A DNA stretch of 33,489 bases, taken from positions 1-33,489 of the forward strand of contig JBARBG010000014.1 in assembly GCA_049792815.1 (NCBI GenBank), given 5' to 3'. This document shows, in pieces, positions 1 to 8,061 of the stretch (positions within the stretch are counted from its first letter, which is position 1; every line of letters begins with the position of its first letter). This DNA comes from DAIDKA01 sp049792815 (GTDB taxonomy: Bacteria; Pseudomonadota; Gammaproteobacteria; Steroidobacterales; Steroidobacteraceae). The position numbers and the translations under genes are program-made. The notes beneath the pieces were generated by a model. That model was not told where the DNA came from. It saw nothing but the letters and a program-made list of their open reading frames with translations, and ran no database searches.

Positions 1-2
1 AG

Positions 3-146
3 CTGGGACTGACCGGTGTGGTGTGTACCGTCATCGCCATTGGCATGCTGCCGTTCATGAAGAAGCTGTCGGCCAGCCACGCCGACACCGCCGCGGGTGT
101 CCCGCTGCCCGCCGTGCGCAGCGAGGAATTCGATCTCTCCGCATGA
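3..146 (+). CDS. Membrane transporter, C-terminal end (partial; MFS/POT-like)
   Basis: Only the last 47 residues are present; the gene begins before the window. The visible part starts with a hydrophobic stretch (LGLTGVVCTVIAIGMLPFMK), which reads as a final membrane helix. A basic step and a polar cytoplasmic tail follow, ending in EEFDLSA. The shape resembles the C-terminus of peptide/POT-type major facilitator transporters, but a single helix cannot fix the family. The stop TGA overlaps the ATG of the downstream RNB gene (ATGA, bases 143-146), so the two are probably translationally coupled. It could equally be the end of another polytopic permease. Confidence 0.5.
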   Translation: MGLTGVVCTVIAIGMLPFMKKLSASHADTAAGVPLPAVRSEEFDLSA

Positions 147-1606
147 GCGCATCACATCAGGGTCCGCGGGAAATCCTGACGGACCTCGCGCGGCAGGCCA
201 TGCGGGACTACGACCTGCTGCCGGACTTCTCCCCCGAAGCGCAGGCGCAGGCGCGCGCCATCACGCTGCCCGCTGCCCAGTCCGGCGCCCGCGACTTGCG
301 TAGCGCGGATTGGGTCTCCATCGACAACGACGACTCCCGAGATCTGGATCAGCTCTCGGTGGCCCAGCCGCTGGATGGCACGACCACCCGCTTGCTGGTG
401 GCCATTGCCGATGTGGATGCCAGCGTCGGCCGCGGCTCGCCCATCGATGACCATGCGCGCCACAACACCACCTCGGTCTACGCCGCGGGCCACATTTTTC
501 CGATGCTGCCGGAGAGATTGTCCACGAACCTCACCTCACTGGTCCAGGGCGAGGAGCGCCGGGCAGTGGTCATGGCAATCGATGTCACGGCTGACGGGGC
601 GATCACCGGCTCTGACATTTATCAGGCGACCGTCATCAACAAGGCCAAGCTGGCCTACGACAGCGTGGCCGGCTGGCTCGAAGGGGGCGGCCGTGCGCCA
701 CCGGCGCTCGAAACCGCGGGACTTGAAGATCAGGTACGCCTTCAGGACCGGGTCGCTCAAGCCCTCGGCAGGGTGCGTCATGCGCAGGGAGCCCTGACCC
801 TGGAGACCATCCAGACGAGTGCCGTCTTTGACGGGGCGGTACTTCGGGACCTGGTGCCGGATCACAAGAATCGGGCCCACGAATTGATTGAAAACGTCAT
901 GGTTGCCGCCAACGGCGTGGCGGCGCGCTGGTTGCAGAACAAGGGACAACCCTCGATCCGGCGCGTACTGCGTACGCCTGAGCACTGGGATCGGATCGTG
1001 GCCCTGGCGGCCGAGTACCATGGACGGCTGCCGGCGACAGCGGATCCGGTGGCGCTGAATGCTTTTCTGGCGCAATCCCGGAAGGAGAACCCAGCGCAAT
1101 TTCCGGATCTGTCACTGGCCGTGATCAAGCTCCTGGGCCGCGGTGAGTACGCGCTGGAGCTGCCGGGGATGACGGTCGCAGGCCATTTTGGGCTGGCCGT
1201 CACCGATTACATGCATTCCACGGCACCGAACCGCCGCTTTCCCGACGTGATCGTGCAGCGGCTCATCAAGTCCGTCCTCGCGGCCACGCCGGCGCCCTAT
1301 ACCCAGGCCGAGCTTGAGGAACTGGCGGACCACTGCACGCTGCAGGAGGACAATGCCGCCAAGGTGGAGCGGCGCGTCGGCAAGTCGGCGGCCGCGCTGC
1401 TGCTGCGTTCCCGGATCGGACAGACCTTCGACGCCATGGTCACCGGTGCGGCGGACAAGGGCACCTGGGCACGGACGCTGGTGCCGCCGGTCGAGGGCCG
1501 CATCATGCGTGGCTTTCAGGGCCTCAAGGTCGGCCAGCACGTCAGAGTGCGGCTGCTCAGCACCGACGTCAGCCGCGGTTTCATCGATTTTGCCTGCGAG
1601 AGATAG
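143..1606 (+). CDS. RNB-domain (RNase II/R superfamily) exoribonuclease, short form
   Basis: A 487-residue protein of the RNase II/R superfamily, expected to degrade RNA 3' to 5' in the cytoplasm. The frame stays open upstream to base 23, but ATG 143 is preferred: it forms an ATGA overlap with the preceding gene, and the 40 extra residues are a shadow of that gene. The RNB domain begins almost at once, with the metal-binding segment SIDNDDSRDLDQ at residues 59-70. The C-terminus (PVEGRIMRGFQGLKVGQ then VRLLSTDVSRGFIDF) looks like a short S1/OB-like end. There are no separate N-terminal cold-shock domains, and the protein is much shorter than RNase II (about 640) or RNase R (about 800). The fourth acidic position of the active-site motif is Gln70. 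The LOG-family gene follows after 3 bases. Confidence 0.85.
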   Translation: MSASHQGPREILTDLARQAMRDYDLLPDFSPEAQAQARAITLPAAQSGARDLRSADWVSIDNDDSRDLDQLSVAQPLDGTTTRLLVAIADVDASVGRGSPIDDHARHNTTSVYAAGHIFPMLPERLSTNLTSLVQGEERRAVVMAIDVTADGAITGSDIYQATVINKAKLAYDSVAGWLEGGGRAPPALETAGLEDQVRLQDRVAQALGRVRHAQGALTLETIQTSAVFDGAVLRDLVPDHKNRAHELIENVMVAANGVAARWLQNKGQPSIRRVLRTPEHWDRIVALAAEYHGRLPATADPVALNAFLAQSRKENPAQFPDLSLAVIKLLGRGEYALELPGMTVAGHFGLAVTDYMHSTAPNRRFPDVIVQRLIKSVLAATPAPYTQAELEELADHCTLQEDNAAKVERRVGKSAAALLLRSRIGQTFDAMVTGAADKGTWARTLVPPVEGRIMRGFQGLKVGQHVRVRLLSTDVSRGFIDFACER

Positions 1607-1609
1607 ACC

Positions 1610-2329
1610 ATGACTGCCAGACCGGTCAGGCCCGCCAGAGTCGCCTACGAGAATACGGACTTTCTCACCAGCGAGGCGGCGCGCCCGCTGCGGATCATCG
1701 CCGAATACCTGGAGCCGCTGCACCGCTTCGCGCAGGCCGGCGTGCGTGACACCATAGTTTTCTTCGGTTCAGCGCGCCTCACGCCAGAAGGTCCCATGGG
1801 GCATTACTACGAGGACGCCCGGACGCTCGCGCGCACGATCACGCAATGGTCGATGGCACTGCCCACACATGCTCACCGTTATGTGGTCTGCTCAGGCGGT
1901 GGCGGAGGGATCATGGAGGCGGCGAATCGGGGCGCCTCGGAAGCCGGTGGCAAGACCATCGGGCTGAACATCAGTCTGCCCCATGAGCAGGTGGCGAATC
2001 CTTACATCACCCACGAGCTCGCGTTCGAATTCCACTACTTTTTCATGCGCAAGCTGTGGTTCGCCGAAATGGCGCGTGCCCTGGTCGCCTTTCCCGGTGG
2101 CTTCGGCACCCTGGATGAACTCACTGAAATCCTGACCCTGGCGCAGACGGGCAAGTTGGGGCGACGCGTGCCCGTCATCCTTTACGGCACCGAATACTGG
2201 AACGAGATCATCAATTTCAAGGCTCTGCTCCGGCACGGCATGATCAGTGCCGAGGACCTGGATCTGTTCAAGTACGTGGATACCCCGGAGGCGGCACTGC
2301 GCGTGCTGCAGGCCACGCTGCAACCCTAG
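1610..2329 (+). CDS. LOG-family (lysine-decarboxylase-like fold) nucleotide hydrolase
   Basis: A 239-residue member of the LOG/TIGR00730 superfamily, annotated historically as lysine decarboxylase. Characterised members are cytokinin-riboside phosphoribohydrolases or nucleotide 5'-monophosphate nucleosidases. The Rossmann-like start TIVFFGSAR lies at residues 48-56. The phosphate-binding glycine-rich loop with IMEAANRG is at about 95-108, and the second signature PGGFGTLDE at 162-170. Both family motifs are intact, so nucleotide ribosyl-bond hydrolysis is likely, though the substrate is not deducible. The gene starts 3 bases after the RNB gene stop. The pairing suggests a nucleotide/RNA turnover operon, which is inference. 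It faces the small lipoprotein gene on the other strand. Confidence 0.85.
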   Translation: MTARPVRPARVAYENTDFLTSEAARPLRIIAEYLEPLHRFAQAGVRDTIVFFGSARLTPEGPMGHYYEDARTLARTITQWSMALPTHAHRYVVCSGGGGGIMEAANRGASEAGGKTIGLNISLPHEQVANPYITHELAFEFHYFFMRKLWFAEMARALVAFPGGFGTLDELTEILTLAQTGKLGRRVPVILYGTEYWNEIINFKALLRHGMISAEDLDLFKYVDTPEAALRVLQATLQP

Positions 2330-2349
2330 CCGGCGCCGCTCCGGTTGCA
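2319..2349. terminator. Candidate bidirectional terminator between convergent genes
   Basis: A perfect 7-bp inverted repeat, TGCAACC (2319-2325) and GGTTGCA (2343-2349), brackets a 17-base loop that itself contains the palindrome CGGCGCCG. It spans the LOG stop codon and ends just before the stop of the oppositely oriented lipoprotein gene. There is no clear T-tract, so this is a weak prediction based on position and symmetry. Confidence 0.3.
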
Positions 2350-2350
2350 A

Positions 2351-2521
2351 TCAACGGCAGTGATCGTCGCGGTCGCCGCAGGCGACCCATACGTGCTCGT
2401 GATAGTACCGGTGGTGGTCACGGTCGTAGTAGCCCTCGGCCGGTGCGACCACGCACCCCGCGGTAAACAGGGCGAGACCCACGAGAATGCTGCCTATCAC
2501 GATGCGTTTGACGTCTTTCAT
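2351..2521 (-). CDS. Small predicted lipoprotein (56 aa)
   Basis: A 56-residue open frame starting at ATG 2521 and preceded by a good ribosome-binding site (AAAGGA, 7 bases upstream). The N-terminus MKDVKR is followed by a hydrophobic stretch and the lipobox FTAGC, putting the lipidated cysteine at residue 23. The mature part is only about 34 residues and is rich in Tyr, His, Asp and Arg (YYDRDHHRYYHEH), ending CGDRDDHCR. Small His/Asp-rich lipoproteins of this look are common in proteobacteria and are usually hypothetical. Metal binding or envelope sensing is possible but unproven. It is divergent from the GGDEF-EAL gene and convergent with the LOG gene. The start, lipobox and RBS together make it convincing despite its length. 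Confidence 0.72.
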   Translation of the reverse strand: MKDVKRIVIGSILVGLALFTAGCVVAPAEGYYDRDHHRYYHEHVWVACGDRDDHCR

Positions 2522-2786
2522 GGCGTGTCCTTTGCAAATTCGGGATCGAGGTCAGATTCTCGACCCACCCGCGCCAAGTCGCTGCCAGGGTTCGGTCTGA
2601 TGTTGCGACCCGACTTCCCGCCTCCACGTGTAGGACTGCATACCCGCTCGTAGGCGCAGCTCCCGCTCCCGCTGTTGCGCCGCAGCGCGATTAATGTCCA
2701 AACGGCCTGCCCTAAAACTGTGCCTGGGGTCCCAATCTTAACGAGGCAACCCGAAGTTCACCGCAGGATGGCCGATACTCAAGCTG
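2522..2786. promoter_or_regulatory. Divergent intergenic region (lipoprotein / GGDEF-EAL)
   Basis: These 265 bases separate two divergently transcribed genes and must hold the promoter of each. A small inverted repeat TCGAG...CTCGA lies near 2548-2565. I see no convincing sigma-70 -35/-10 pair, no riboswitch-like structure and no additional coding frame with a good start. Confidence 0.3.
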
Positions 2787-5084
2787 ATGGCCGCCGTGAT
2801 GACAGTTCCATTAAAAGAGACTCCGCCTACCCCGGATGAGGGCGAGTACCTGGCGCTGCTGGGGGATGACACCGCCTTCGCGGCCGGCGCCGACCCTGAG
2901 CTGGAACGCTGGATCGCCACGGCACGCCGGCAGGCGGATGTGAACTGCGTGGCCCTGTCCCTGGTCCGCGGGCCCCGCCAGATCGTACGCCTGGTGGGCG
3001 AAGCCCGTGGGGCGGCTGAGCGCGTGTGCGAAGTGTCCAGCGCCGTACCTCTTGAGGACTATCTGCTCGGAACCGCCGTGCCCCACCCCGGTGATGCCCG
3101 CGGCGCGTTCGCCGAAGTTCAGGTGACGGTCGGCGGCAAAGTGATCGGGCAACTGGCCATGACCGACGCGATGCGGGCGAGCTGGTCGGCAGATGACCTC
3201 GCGGCGCTGGGCGACGCCGCGGCCGGCGTGGCCACTGAGCTCGAGCGCCGCCTGGCGCGCGCCCAGGTGGTGCGGGTCCAGGAGCTGGTGACCTCCCACA
3301 ACCGCGTCCACGACATGATCGCCAATGGCGCTGCGCTGCGCGATGTCCTGAGTGAGGTGTGCCTGATCATCGAGCGCTACGACTCCTCCTTCATCCCGTC
3401 GGTGCTGCTGCGTGACCCGATTTCCAATACCCTGCACTCGGGCATAGGACCCTCCCTGCCCAAGGCCTACCTGGACTCCGTGGACGGAGCCCCCATCGGT
3501 CCCAATATCGGCACCTGTGGTCCGGCGGCGTGGTTTGGCGAACTTGCGATCTCCGTGGATCTGAGCCAGGACCCCAAGTGGACCCCGATCCGGGCGATGG
3601 CCGAAATGGCCGGCGTCGCACACTGCTGGTCGATGCCCATCAAGGAACACTCCGGAGAAGTTCTGGGCACGCTCGCCCTGTACGGACGGCGCCCGCGCTC
3701 CCCGCAGCCGGAGCATATCGCCCTGATGCGCGACTGGGCGCGTGTGGCCAGCACCGCCCTTGAAAGAACCCGATCCATTGAGCGGCTCAGGCACGATGCA
3801 CGTCATGACAGCCTGACCGGCCTGCCCAATCGGGCTGCCATTTTCGAAAAGCTGGATGCGGCCATCGAGCAGGTACAGACGGAAACCCCGCTGGCCGTGT
3901 TCTTCGTGGATCTGGATGGCCTGAAGGCGTTGAACGACACGCTCGGACATGACGTCGCGGACGAAATGCTGCGCGAGGTCGCGCAGCGCCTGCTGGCCAG
4001 CGTGCGCATCGGCGACTTCGTCGGCCGCTTCGGCGGCGACGAGTTCATCGTGGTCGCCGAGGATATCGGTGGCCCGCAGGAAGCGGGTCACCTGGGCGAG
4101 CGCCTGCTCAGTGCGATTGCGCAACCGCTCCCCGGTCTTGGTGCGCGCGTCATCACGGCGAGCATCGGCATCGCCCTGATCCGCACCAGCGCCATTGAAG
4201 CACGTGAAGCCATCCGCAGGTCTGACGCCGCCATGTATGAAGCCAAGCGCACCGGCCGCGACCGCTGCGTATTCGCGGAAATCGGCGAGACCGCCCGGGC
4301 CGGTCGCCGGCTCGAGCTGGCAAGAGCGCTGCACGGGGCGGAAACCCGCGGCGAGATGTCCCTGGTCTATCAACCCGTCATTGCGCTGCCCAGCCGGCGG
4401 ATCATCGGCGTGGAAGCCCTGCTGCGCTGGAACAGCCCCACCCTTGGGGAAGTCGCGCCCAGCGAGTTCATTCCAATCGCGGAGGACAACGGCAGCATTC
4501 TGCAGATCGGCGCCTGGGTGCTGTGGGAGAGCTGCGCCGCTCTGGCCACTCTCGCCCAGGGCGGTCACCGCCTCGAGCTCGGGGTCAATGTGTCCGCGCG
4601 GCAGCTGTCGCAGCCGGATTTCCCGCTGTGGGTCCGGCAGACCCTGGCCCACGCCCAGTTCAGCCCCGCCATGCTCAGCCTGGAGCTGACCGAGACATCC
4701 CTGCTGCGCCCGGACAGCGTCAGCGTCGGCAATGTGCGGACCCTGGAAAAGATGGGCGTGCGCGTAGCACTGGATGATTTCGGGACCGGCTATTCCTCCC
4801 TCACCTGGCTGCGCGACCATCCCTTCGGTTCGATCAAGATCGACCGCAGCTTTGTGGCCGGAATCCAGACACAGGACAGCAGCCGTGCCATCGTGTCCGC
4901 CATCATCCGCATGGCCAAGGACGTGGGCTGCACCGTCACCGCCGAAGGCGTGGAAACCGAGGAGCAGCTGCGCATCCTGGAATCCCTGGGCTGCGATCAC
5001 GCGCAGGGTTTCCTGATCGCTCGCCCCGTCAGTGCCACCGCCCTGCTCGACTGCCTGCACGCCCCGGTTCCCCTCGTCGTCTAA
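2787..5084 (+). CDS. Cyclic-di-GMP signalling protein, GAF-GAF-GGDEF-EAL
   Basis: A 765-residue cytoplasmic protein without membrane segments. Residues about 35-155 look like a degenerate GAF domain. A second GAF-like domain covers about 165-325 (PNIGTCGPAAW, then WSMPIKEHSGEVLGTLALYG). The GGDEF domain has an intact GGDEF motif at 416-420, preceded by RIGD exactly at the product-inhibition I-site position. The EAL domain carries EALLRW at 543, then NVSARQLS, ELTET, DDFGTGYSS, IKIDRSF, AEGVETEEQ and QGFLIARP, so all expected metal and catalytic residues are present. Both synthesis and hydrolysis of c-di-GMP are therefore possible, presumably switched by the GAF sensors. The start is uncertain between ATG 2787 and ATG 2799; neither has a strong ribosome-binding site. 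It appears monocistronic. Confidence 0.93.
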   Translation: MAAVMTVPLKETPPTPDEGEYLALLGDDTAFAAGADPELERWIATARRQADVNCVALSLVRGPRQIVRLVGEARGAAERVCEVSSAVPLEDYLLGTAVPHPGDARGAFAEVQVTVGGKVIGQLAMTDAMRASWSADDLAALGDAAAGVATELERRLARAQVVRVQELVTSHNRVHDMIANGAALRDVLSEVCLIIERYDSSFIPSVLLRDPISNTLHSGIGPSLPKAYLDSVDGAPIGPNIGTCGPAAWFGELAISVDLSQDPKWTPIRAMAEMAGVAHCWSMPIKEHSGEVLGTLALYGRRPRSPQPEHIALMRDWARVASTALERTRSIERLRHDARHDSLTGLPNRAAIFEKLDAAIEQVQTETPLAVFFVDLDGLKALNDTLGHDVADEMLREVAQRLLASVRIGDFVGRFGGDEFIVVAEDIGGPQEAGHLGERLLSAIAQPLPGLGARVITASIGIALIRTSAIEAREAIRRSDAAMYEAKRTGRDRCVFAEIGETARAGRRLELARALHGAETRGEMSLVYQPVIALPSRRIIGVEALLRWNSPTLGEVAPSEFIPIAEDNGSILQIGAWVLWESCAALATLAQGGHRLELGVNVSARQLSQPDFPLWVRQTLAHAQFSPAMLSLELTETSLLRPDSVSVGNVRTLEKMGVRVALDDFGTGYSSLTWLRDHPFGSIKIDRSFVAGIQTQDSSRAIVSAIIRMAKDVGCTVTAEGVETEEQLRILESLGCDHAQGFLIARPVSATALLDCLHAPVPLVV

Positions 5085-5154
5085 GTCTCCCTGCATCCGG
5101 GATGGCGCCGGCTGCCTACCTCTTCAACAGCTACGAAGCGCTGCCGCCCATGGT

Positions 5155-5182
5155 TTGAATCACCGTCCGGCGGATGTAGACT
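5155..5182 (+). promoter_or_regulatory. Possible sigma-70 promoter for the secreted protein gene
   Basis: TTGAAT (5155-5160) and TAGACT (5177-5182) are separated by 16 bases, each matching the consensus at four of six positions. A transcript from here would carry a short leader with the strong GGAGGAGG ribosome-binding site before ATG 5211. The match is moderate and untested. Confidence 0.3.
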
Positions 5183-5210
5183 CCCGGACTCGCTGCAGGA
5201 GGAGGGGCTT

Positions 5211-5921
5211 ATGGCGGCTACCGGTATCGGATTGCGTGTGTGGGCGGGCTCGCTGCTGGCACTGACGATGGTGCTGTCCGGGCTCCCGGCGCATGCCCAG
5301 ACGCCCGGCGCGGCACCCGCCCCCGGCACCGGGGACCATGGACCGCAGCGCCCACCCCTGTTTCTGCGCGAGGAGTGGCAGCAGGGACCCAAAGGCGGGG
5401 AGAACTCCGTGACGGCCGCCTCGCTGGGGAATCCGGATCTGGAGCTGACGCTCATCGTACCCGGTGGTCAGATCATGCTGACGGGCAATGCCGGTGATGA
5501 GGGCAATCCCGTCCATGTGTGGCAGGGTCTGTGCACGACACCCTGCGGTCTCGCCTTGCGCAGCAAGCAGCGCTTTGCGGACCTGACCGGCCTCGCCCGC
5601 ATCCGCTGGAACACCAAGATGTCGGGCTACCACCAGATCCGGCCCATCGTGAAGCTGGCCGATGGCACCTGGCTGGCAGCGGACCGCACCGCAGGTTCGG
5701 CGCGCGACTGGCAGCAAAGTGAGCTGTTCGTCGCGGATCTGCACTGGCTGAAACTGGATATAACGCGCGCCGTGACGACGGGAACCCCGATCGAGCATGT
5801 CGATCTGTCCAAAGTGGATCAGATCGGTTTCATCGATCTGATGCCGGGCAGCGGACATGGACCCGGGGGCTGGTCCGATGTGGCGCAGATCGAGGTGTTT
5901 GCGAAGTCCCTGCCGCGCTGA
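5211..5921 (+). CDS. Secreted protein of unknown function (236 aa)
   Basis: ATG 5211 has an excellent ribosome-binding site (GGAGGAGG about 6 bases upstream). The first 29 residues form a Sec signal peptide with the cleavage site AHA|Q, so the product is periplasmic or exported. After a Pro/Ala/Gly-rich linker (to about residue 48) comes a predicted beta-rich domain. It includes IRWNTKMSGYHQIRPIVKL, a W-L-A-A-D strand pair, and the end DLSKVDQIGFIDLMPGSGHG...VAQIEVF. Such alternating strands suggest a galactose-binding-like or lectin-like sandwich, but I do not recognise a named family and claim no activity. It may ride on the transcript of the c-di-GMP gene or use its own promoter. The gene ends 12 bases from the convergent mscS-type gene. 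Confidence 0.7.
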   Translation: MAATGIGLRVWAGSLLALTMVLSGLPAHAQTPGAAPAPGTGDHGPQRPPLFLREEWQQGPKGGENSVTAASLGNPDLELTLIVPGGQIMLTGNAGDEGNPVHVWQGLCTTPCGLALRSKQRFADLTGLARIRWNTKMSGYHQIRPIVKLADGTWLAADRTAGSARDWQQSELFVADLHWLKLDITRAVTTGTPIEHVDLSKVDQIGFIDLMPGSGHGPGGWSDVAQIEVFAKSLPR

Positions 5922-5933
5922 GCGGCGGCGCGT

Positions 5934-6761
5934 TCAGGTCGGCGTGGTCAACAGCCGCACCTCATGCTGCGGCCGGGCGAGGCTCACGTGGTTGGCGCGC
6001 AGCGCCTCGAGTGTGGCGCGCGTGAGCTCGGCGCTGGCCGTTCCGTAGTCATCGACGGACACCCACGGTTGGATGCTGATCTGCGCCGCTGAGTCCGCCA
6101 GCCGCGCCACGCCGATCACCGGCGGCACATCCTTGAGCACCCGCGGGTTCGCCTGCACCAGGTCCTGGATGACCTGCAGCGCTACCGCCAGGTCCGTGTC
6201 GTACGCCACATTGACCTGGATGCTGACCTGGCGGACATGACCGTAGTTATGGAGGATCTCGCCGACGATCTTGCGGTTGGGGATCACGACCTGGGAGCGA
6301 TCCGAGTGCAGCAGGATAGTGCTGAACAGGGAGACGCGCTCGACCTGCCCCTCAACGCCCGCCACCTGGACGTACTGCCCCACGCGGAAGGGCTTGGTGA
6401 GGATGATCGACAGCCCCGCGACAATGTTGCTGAGCACGCCCTGCATCGCGAGGGCGAGGCCTGCACCGGCTACGCCCAACCCGGCAATCAGCGGCAGCAG
6501 CTGCACGCCGAGGTTCTGCAGCGCCATGACCAGGAACAACAGCAGCACCAGGCCGCGAACCACCCGTGACAGCAGCTGGCGCAGCGGCGGCTCCAGATCG
6601 AAGCGCCGCAGGGCGCGCGTCAGCCAGCGCTCCGCCCAGCCGCCGACGATCACACCGGCCACGATGATCACAATGGCCGTGAGCAGCTTCGGGCCGAACT
6701 GAATGAGCAGATCGATGACCTGCTGCCGGATATGGTCGATGGATGACAATTGAATATCCAT
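5934..6761 (-). CDS. MscS-family small-conductance mechanosensitive channel
   Basis: A 275-residue inner-membrane channel of the minimal MscS type (the E. coli protein has 286). The frame is open further upstream, but ATG 6761 is chosen because it lies 10 bases after the upp stop and the extra 25 residues would merely overlap upp. Three N-terminal membrane helices are visible. The third is the Gly/Ala-rich pore helix (GLGVAGAGLALAMQG), followed by NIVAGLSIILTKPFRVGQYV, the characteristic TM3b and beta-domain entry. IPNRKIVGEILHNY belongs to the beta domain, and the C-terminal alpha/beta part is complete. It should release solutes on hypo-osmotic shock. It is the last gene of the cytosine deaminase-upp operon; its functional link to pyrimidine salvage is unclear. 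Confidence 0.9.
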   Translation of the reverse strand: MDIQLSSIDHIRQQVIDLLIQFGPKLLTAIVIIVAGVIVGGWAERWLTRALRRFDLEPPLRQLLSRVVRGLVLLLFLVMALQNLGVQLLPLIAGLGVAGAGLALAMQGVLSNIVAGLSIILTKPFRVGQYVQVAGVEGQVERVSLFSTILLHSDRSQVVIPNRKIVGEILHNYGHVRQVSIQVNVAYDTDLAVALQVIQDLVQANPRVLKDVPPVIGVARLADSAAQISIQPWVSVDDYGTASAELTRATLEALRANHVSLARPQHEVRLLTTPT

Positions 6762-6771
6762 GGCGGTGAAT

Positions 6772-7401
6772 CTACCGGGTGCCGTAGAGCCGGTCGCCGG
6801 CATCGCCCAGGCCCGGCAGGATATACCCATGATCATTCAACTGCGAGTCGACCGCCGCGGTCCACACCGGCACGTCAGGATGCTGCGCATGCAACCGCGA
6901 CAGGCCCGCCTGGCAGGCCAGCACGCACACGAAGCGCAGCTCGCTGGCCCCATGCTCCTTCAGGCGGTCAATGGCCGCGACCGCGGTATTGCCCGTGGCC
7001 AGCATGGGATCTACGGCGATGACGAGCCGCTCGCGCAGCTCAGTCGGGGCCTTGAAGTAGTACTCCACGGCGGCCAGTGACTGCGGGTCACGGTACAGCC
7101 CGATGTGGGCAACCCGCGCCGAGGGCACGAGGTCAAGCATCCCGTCGAGCAACCCCATGCCGGCACGCAATATGGGTGCGAACACCAGCTTCTTGCCGGA
7201 GAGCTTGCGCGAACTCATGGGCATCAGCGGTGTTTCGATCTCGACCGGATCCAGCGGCAGATCCCGCGTCACTTCGTAACACAGCAGCGTCGCGGTCTCA
7301 CGCAGCAGTTGCCGGAAGGTCTTGGTCGAGGTGGTCCGGTCGCGCAGCAAGGTCAGTTTGTGCTGCACGAGCGGATGCGACACGACCGTTACACTGTTCA
7401 T
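6772..7401 (-). CDS. upp: Uracil phosphoribosyltransferase
   Basis: A 209-residue cytoplasmic enzyme converting uracil and PRPP to UMP and pyrophosphate, of the usual family length. The N-terminus SVTVVSHPLVQHKLTLLRD is diagnostic. The PRPP-binding loop VDPMLATGNTA is at residues 130-140, and the C-terminal uracil-binding segment PGLGDAGDRLYGT is at 196-208. A GGGG ribosome-binding site lies 7 bases before ATG 7401. The upstream neighbour is a cytosine deaminase, so the pair forms a direct cytosine to uracil to UMP salvage route. The 43-base gap upstream is AT-rich and might hold a secondary promoter. Confidence 0.97.
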   Translation of the reverse strand: MNSVTVVSHPLVQHKLTLLRDRTTSTKTFRQLLRETATLLCYEVTRDLPLDPVEIETPLMPMSSRKLSGKKLVFAPILRAGMGLLDGMLDLVPSARVAHIGLYRDPQSLAAVEYYFKAPTELRERLVIAVDPMLATGNTAVAAIDRLKEHGASELRFVCVLACQAGLSRLHAQHPDVPVWTAAVDSQLNDHGYILPGLGDAGDRLYGTR

Positions 7402-7444
7402 CAGAATACCCCGGTAACCTATTGATTTTTATGTATCGCAGTCG

Positions 7445-7906
7445 TCAGAGCTCGCAGCCCTCACCAATGTCCTCATGCCAGATCTCGGGATGCGCCCTGA
7501 TGTAGCCGCCCAGCAGCTGCACGCACTGCGGCGAATCCAGATCAATGACGCTGACCCCGCGCTCGCGCAGCCAGTCGATGCCGCCGCGAAAGGTGCGCGA
7601 CTCCCCGACAATGACCGCACCGATGCGAAACTGCAGAATCAAGCCGCTGCAGTACCAGCAAGGCGCCAGCGTCGTCACCATCACCGTGTCCTGGTAGCTG
7701 CGACGCCGGCCGGCGTTACGAAAGGCGTCCGTTTCACCGTGCAGGGAAGGATCCCCCTGCTGCACCCGGCGGTTGTGGCCGCGACCGAGCAGCTGGCCAT
7801 TGGCTGTGAAGAGCGCGGCGCCAATGGGAATGCCGCCTTCGGCGAGCCCGAGGCGGGCCTCCTCGAGCGCGATGTCCAGCATCGGCGCATGGGAAGGATC
7901 AGTCAT
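7445..7906 (-). CDS. FCY1-like cytosine deaminase (zinc nucleoside/nucleobase deaminase)
   Basis: A 153-residue enzyme of the cytidine deaminase-like fold. The zinc site is complete: H56-G-E58 (HGE with the proton-shuttling Glu) and PCWYC with C83 and C86. The overall pattern matches yeast cytosine deaminase Fcy1 rather than bacterial CodA: GRGHNRRVQQG, then LHGE, DTVMVTTLAPC, VIVGE, a RERGV segment, and the terminal WHEDIGE, whose Asp (D146) corresponds to a cytosine-contacting Asp in the yeast enzyme. It should hydrolyse cytosine to uracil and ammonia, feeding the adjacent upp gene. Guanine or other base deaminase activity is the main alternative. ATG 7904-7906 has no strong Shine-Dalgarno sequence. 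Confidence 0.87.
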   Translation of the reverse strand: MTDPSHAPMLDIALEEARLGLAEGGIPIGAALFTANGQLLGRGHNRRVQQGDPSLHGETDAFRNAGRRRSYQDTVMVTTLAPCWYCSGLILQFRIGAVIVGESRTFRGGIDWLRERGVSVIDLDSPQCVQLLGGYIRAHPEIWHEDIGEGCEL

Positions 7907-8061
7907 ATGCCATAACGGCCGCGGCGCCGGTTTCTTGAGCCCTGGTCCGGCATTTTTCCCACGCTGTGAATCCGGTCGATGTCATGAACATTGCCGCTCC
8001 ATTGTCGCGCAATCCAGACGATAAATGTTTCAACGCAAGAAGAGAACTCAGGAGATGGCGC

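Noticed and set aside
2811..5096. 761-codon open frame on the minus strand opposite the GGDEF-EAL gene
   Set aside because: The plus-strand frame has complete GAF, GGDEF and EAL motifs. The antisense frame has low-complexity Gly/Ala/His/Gln composition and no family motif, as expected for a GC-rich shadow.
7402..7444. AT-rich gap before upp considered as a riboswitch or promoter
   Set aside because: Only 43 bases, too short for a known pyrimidine riboswitch, and no clear -35/-10 pair.
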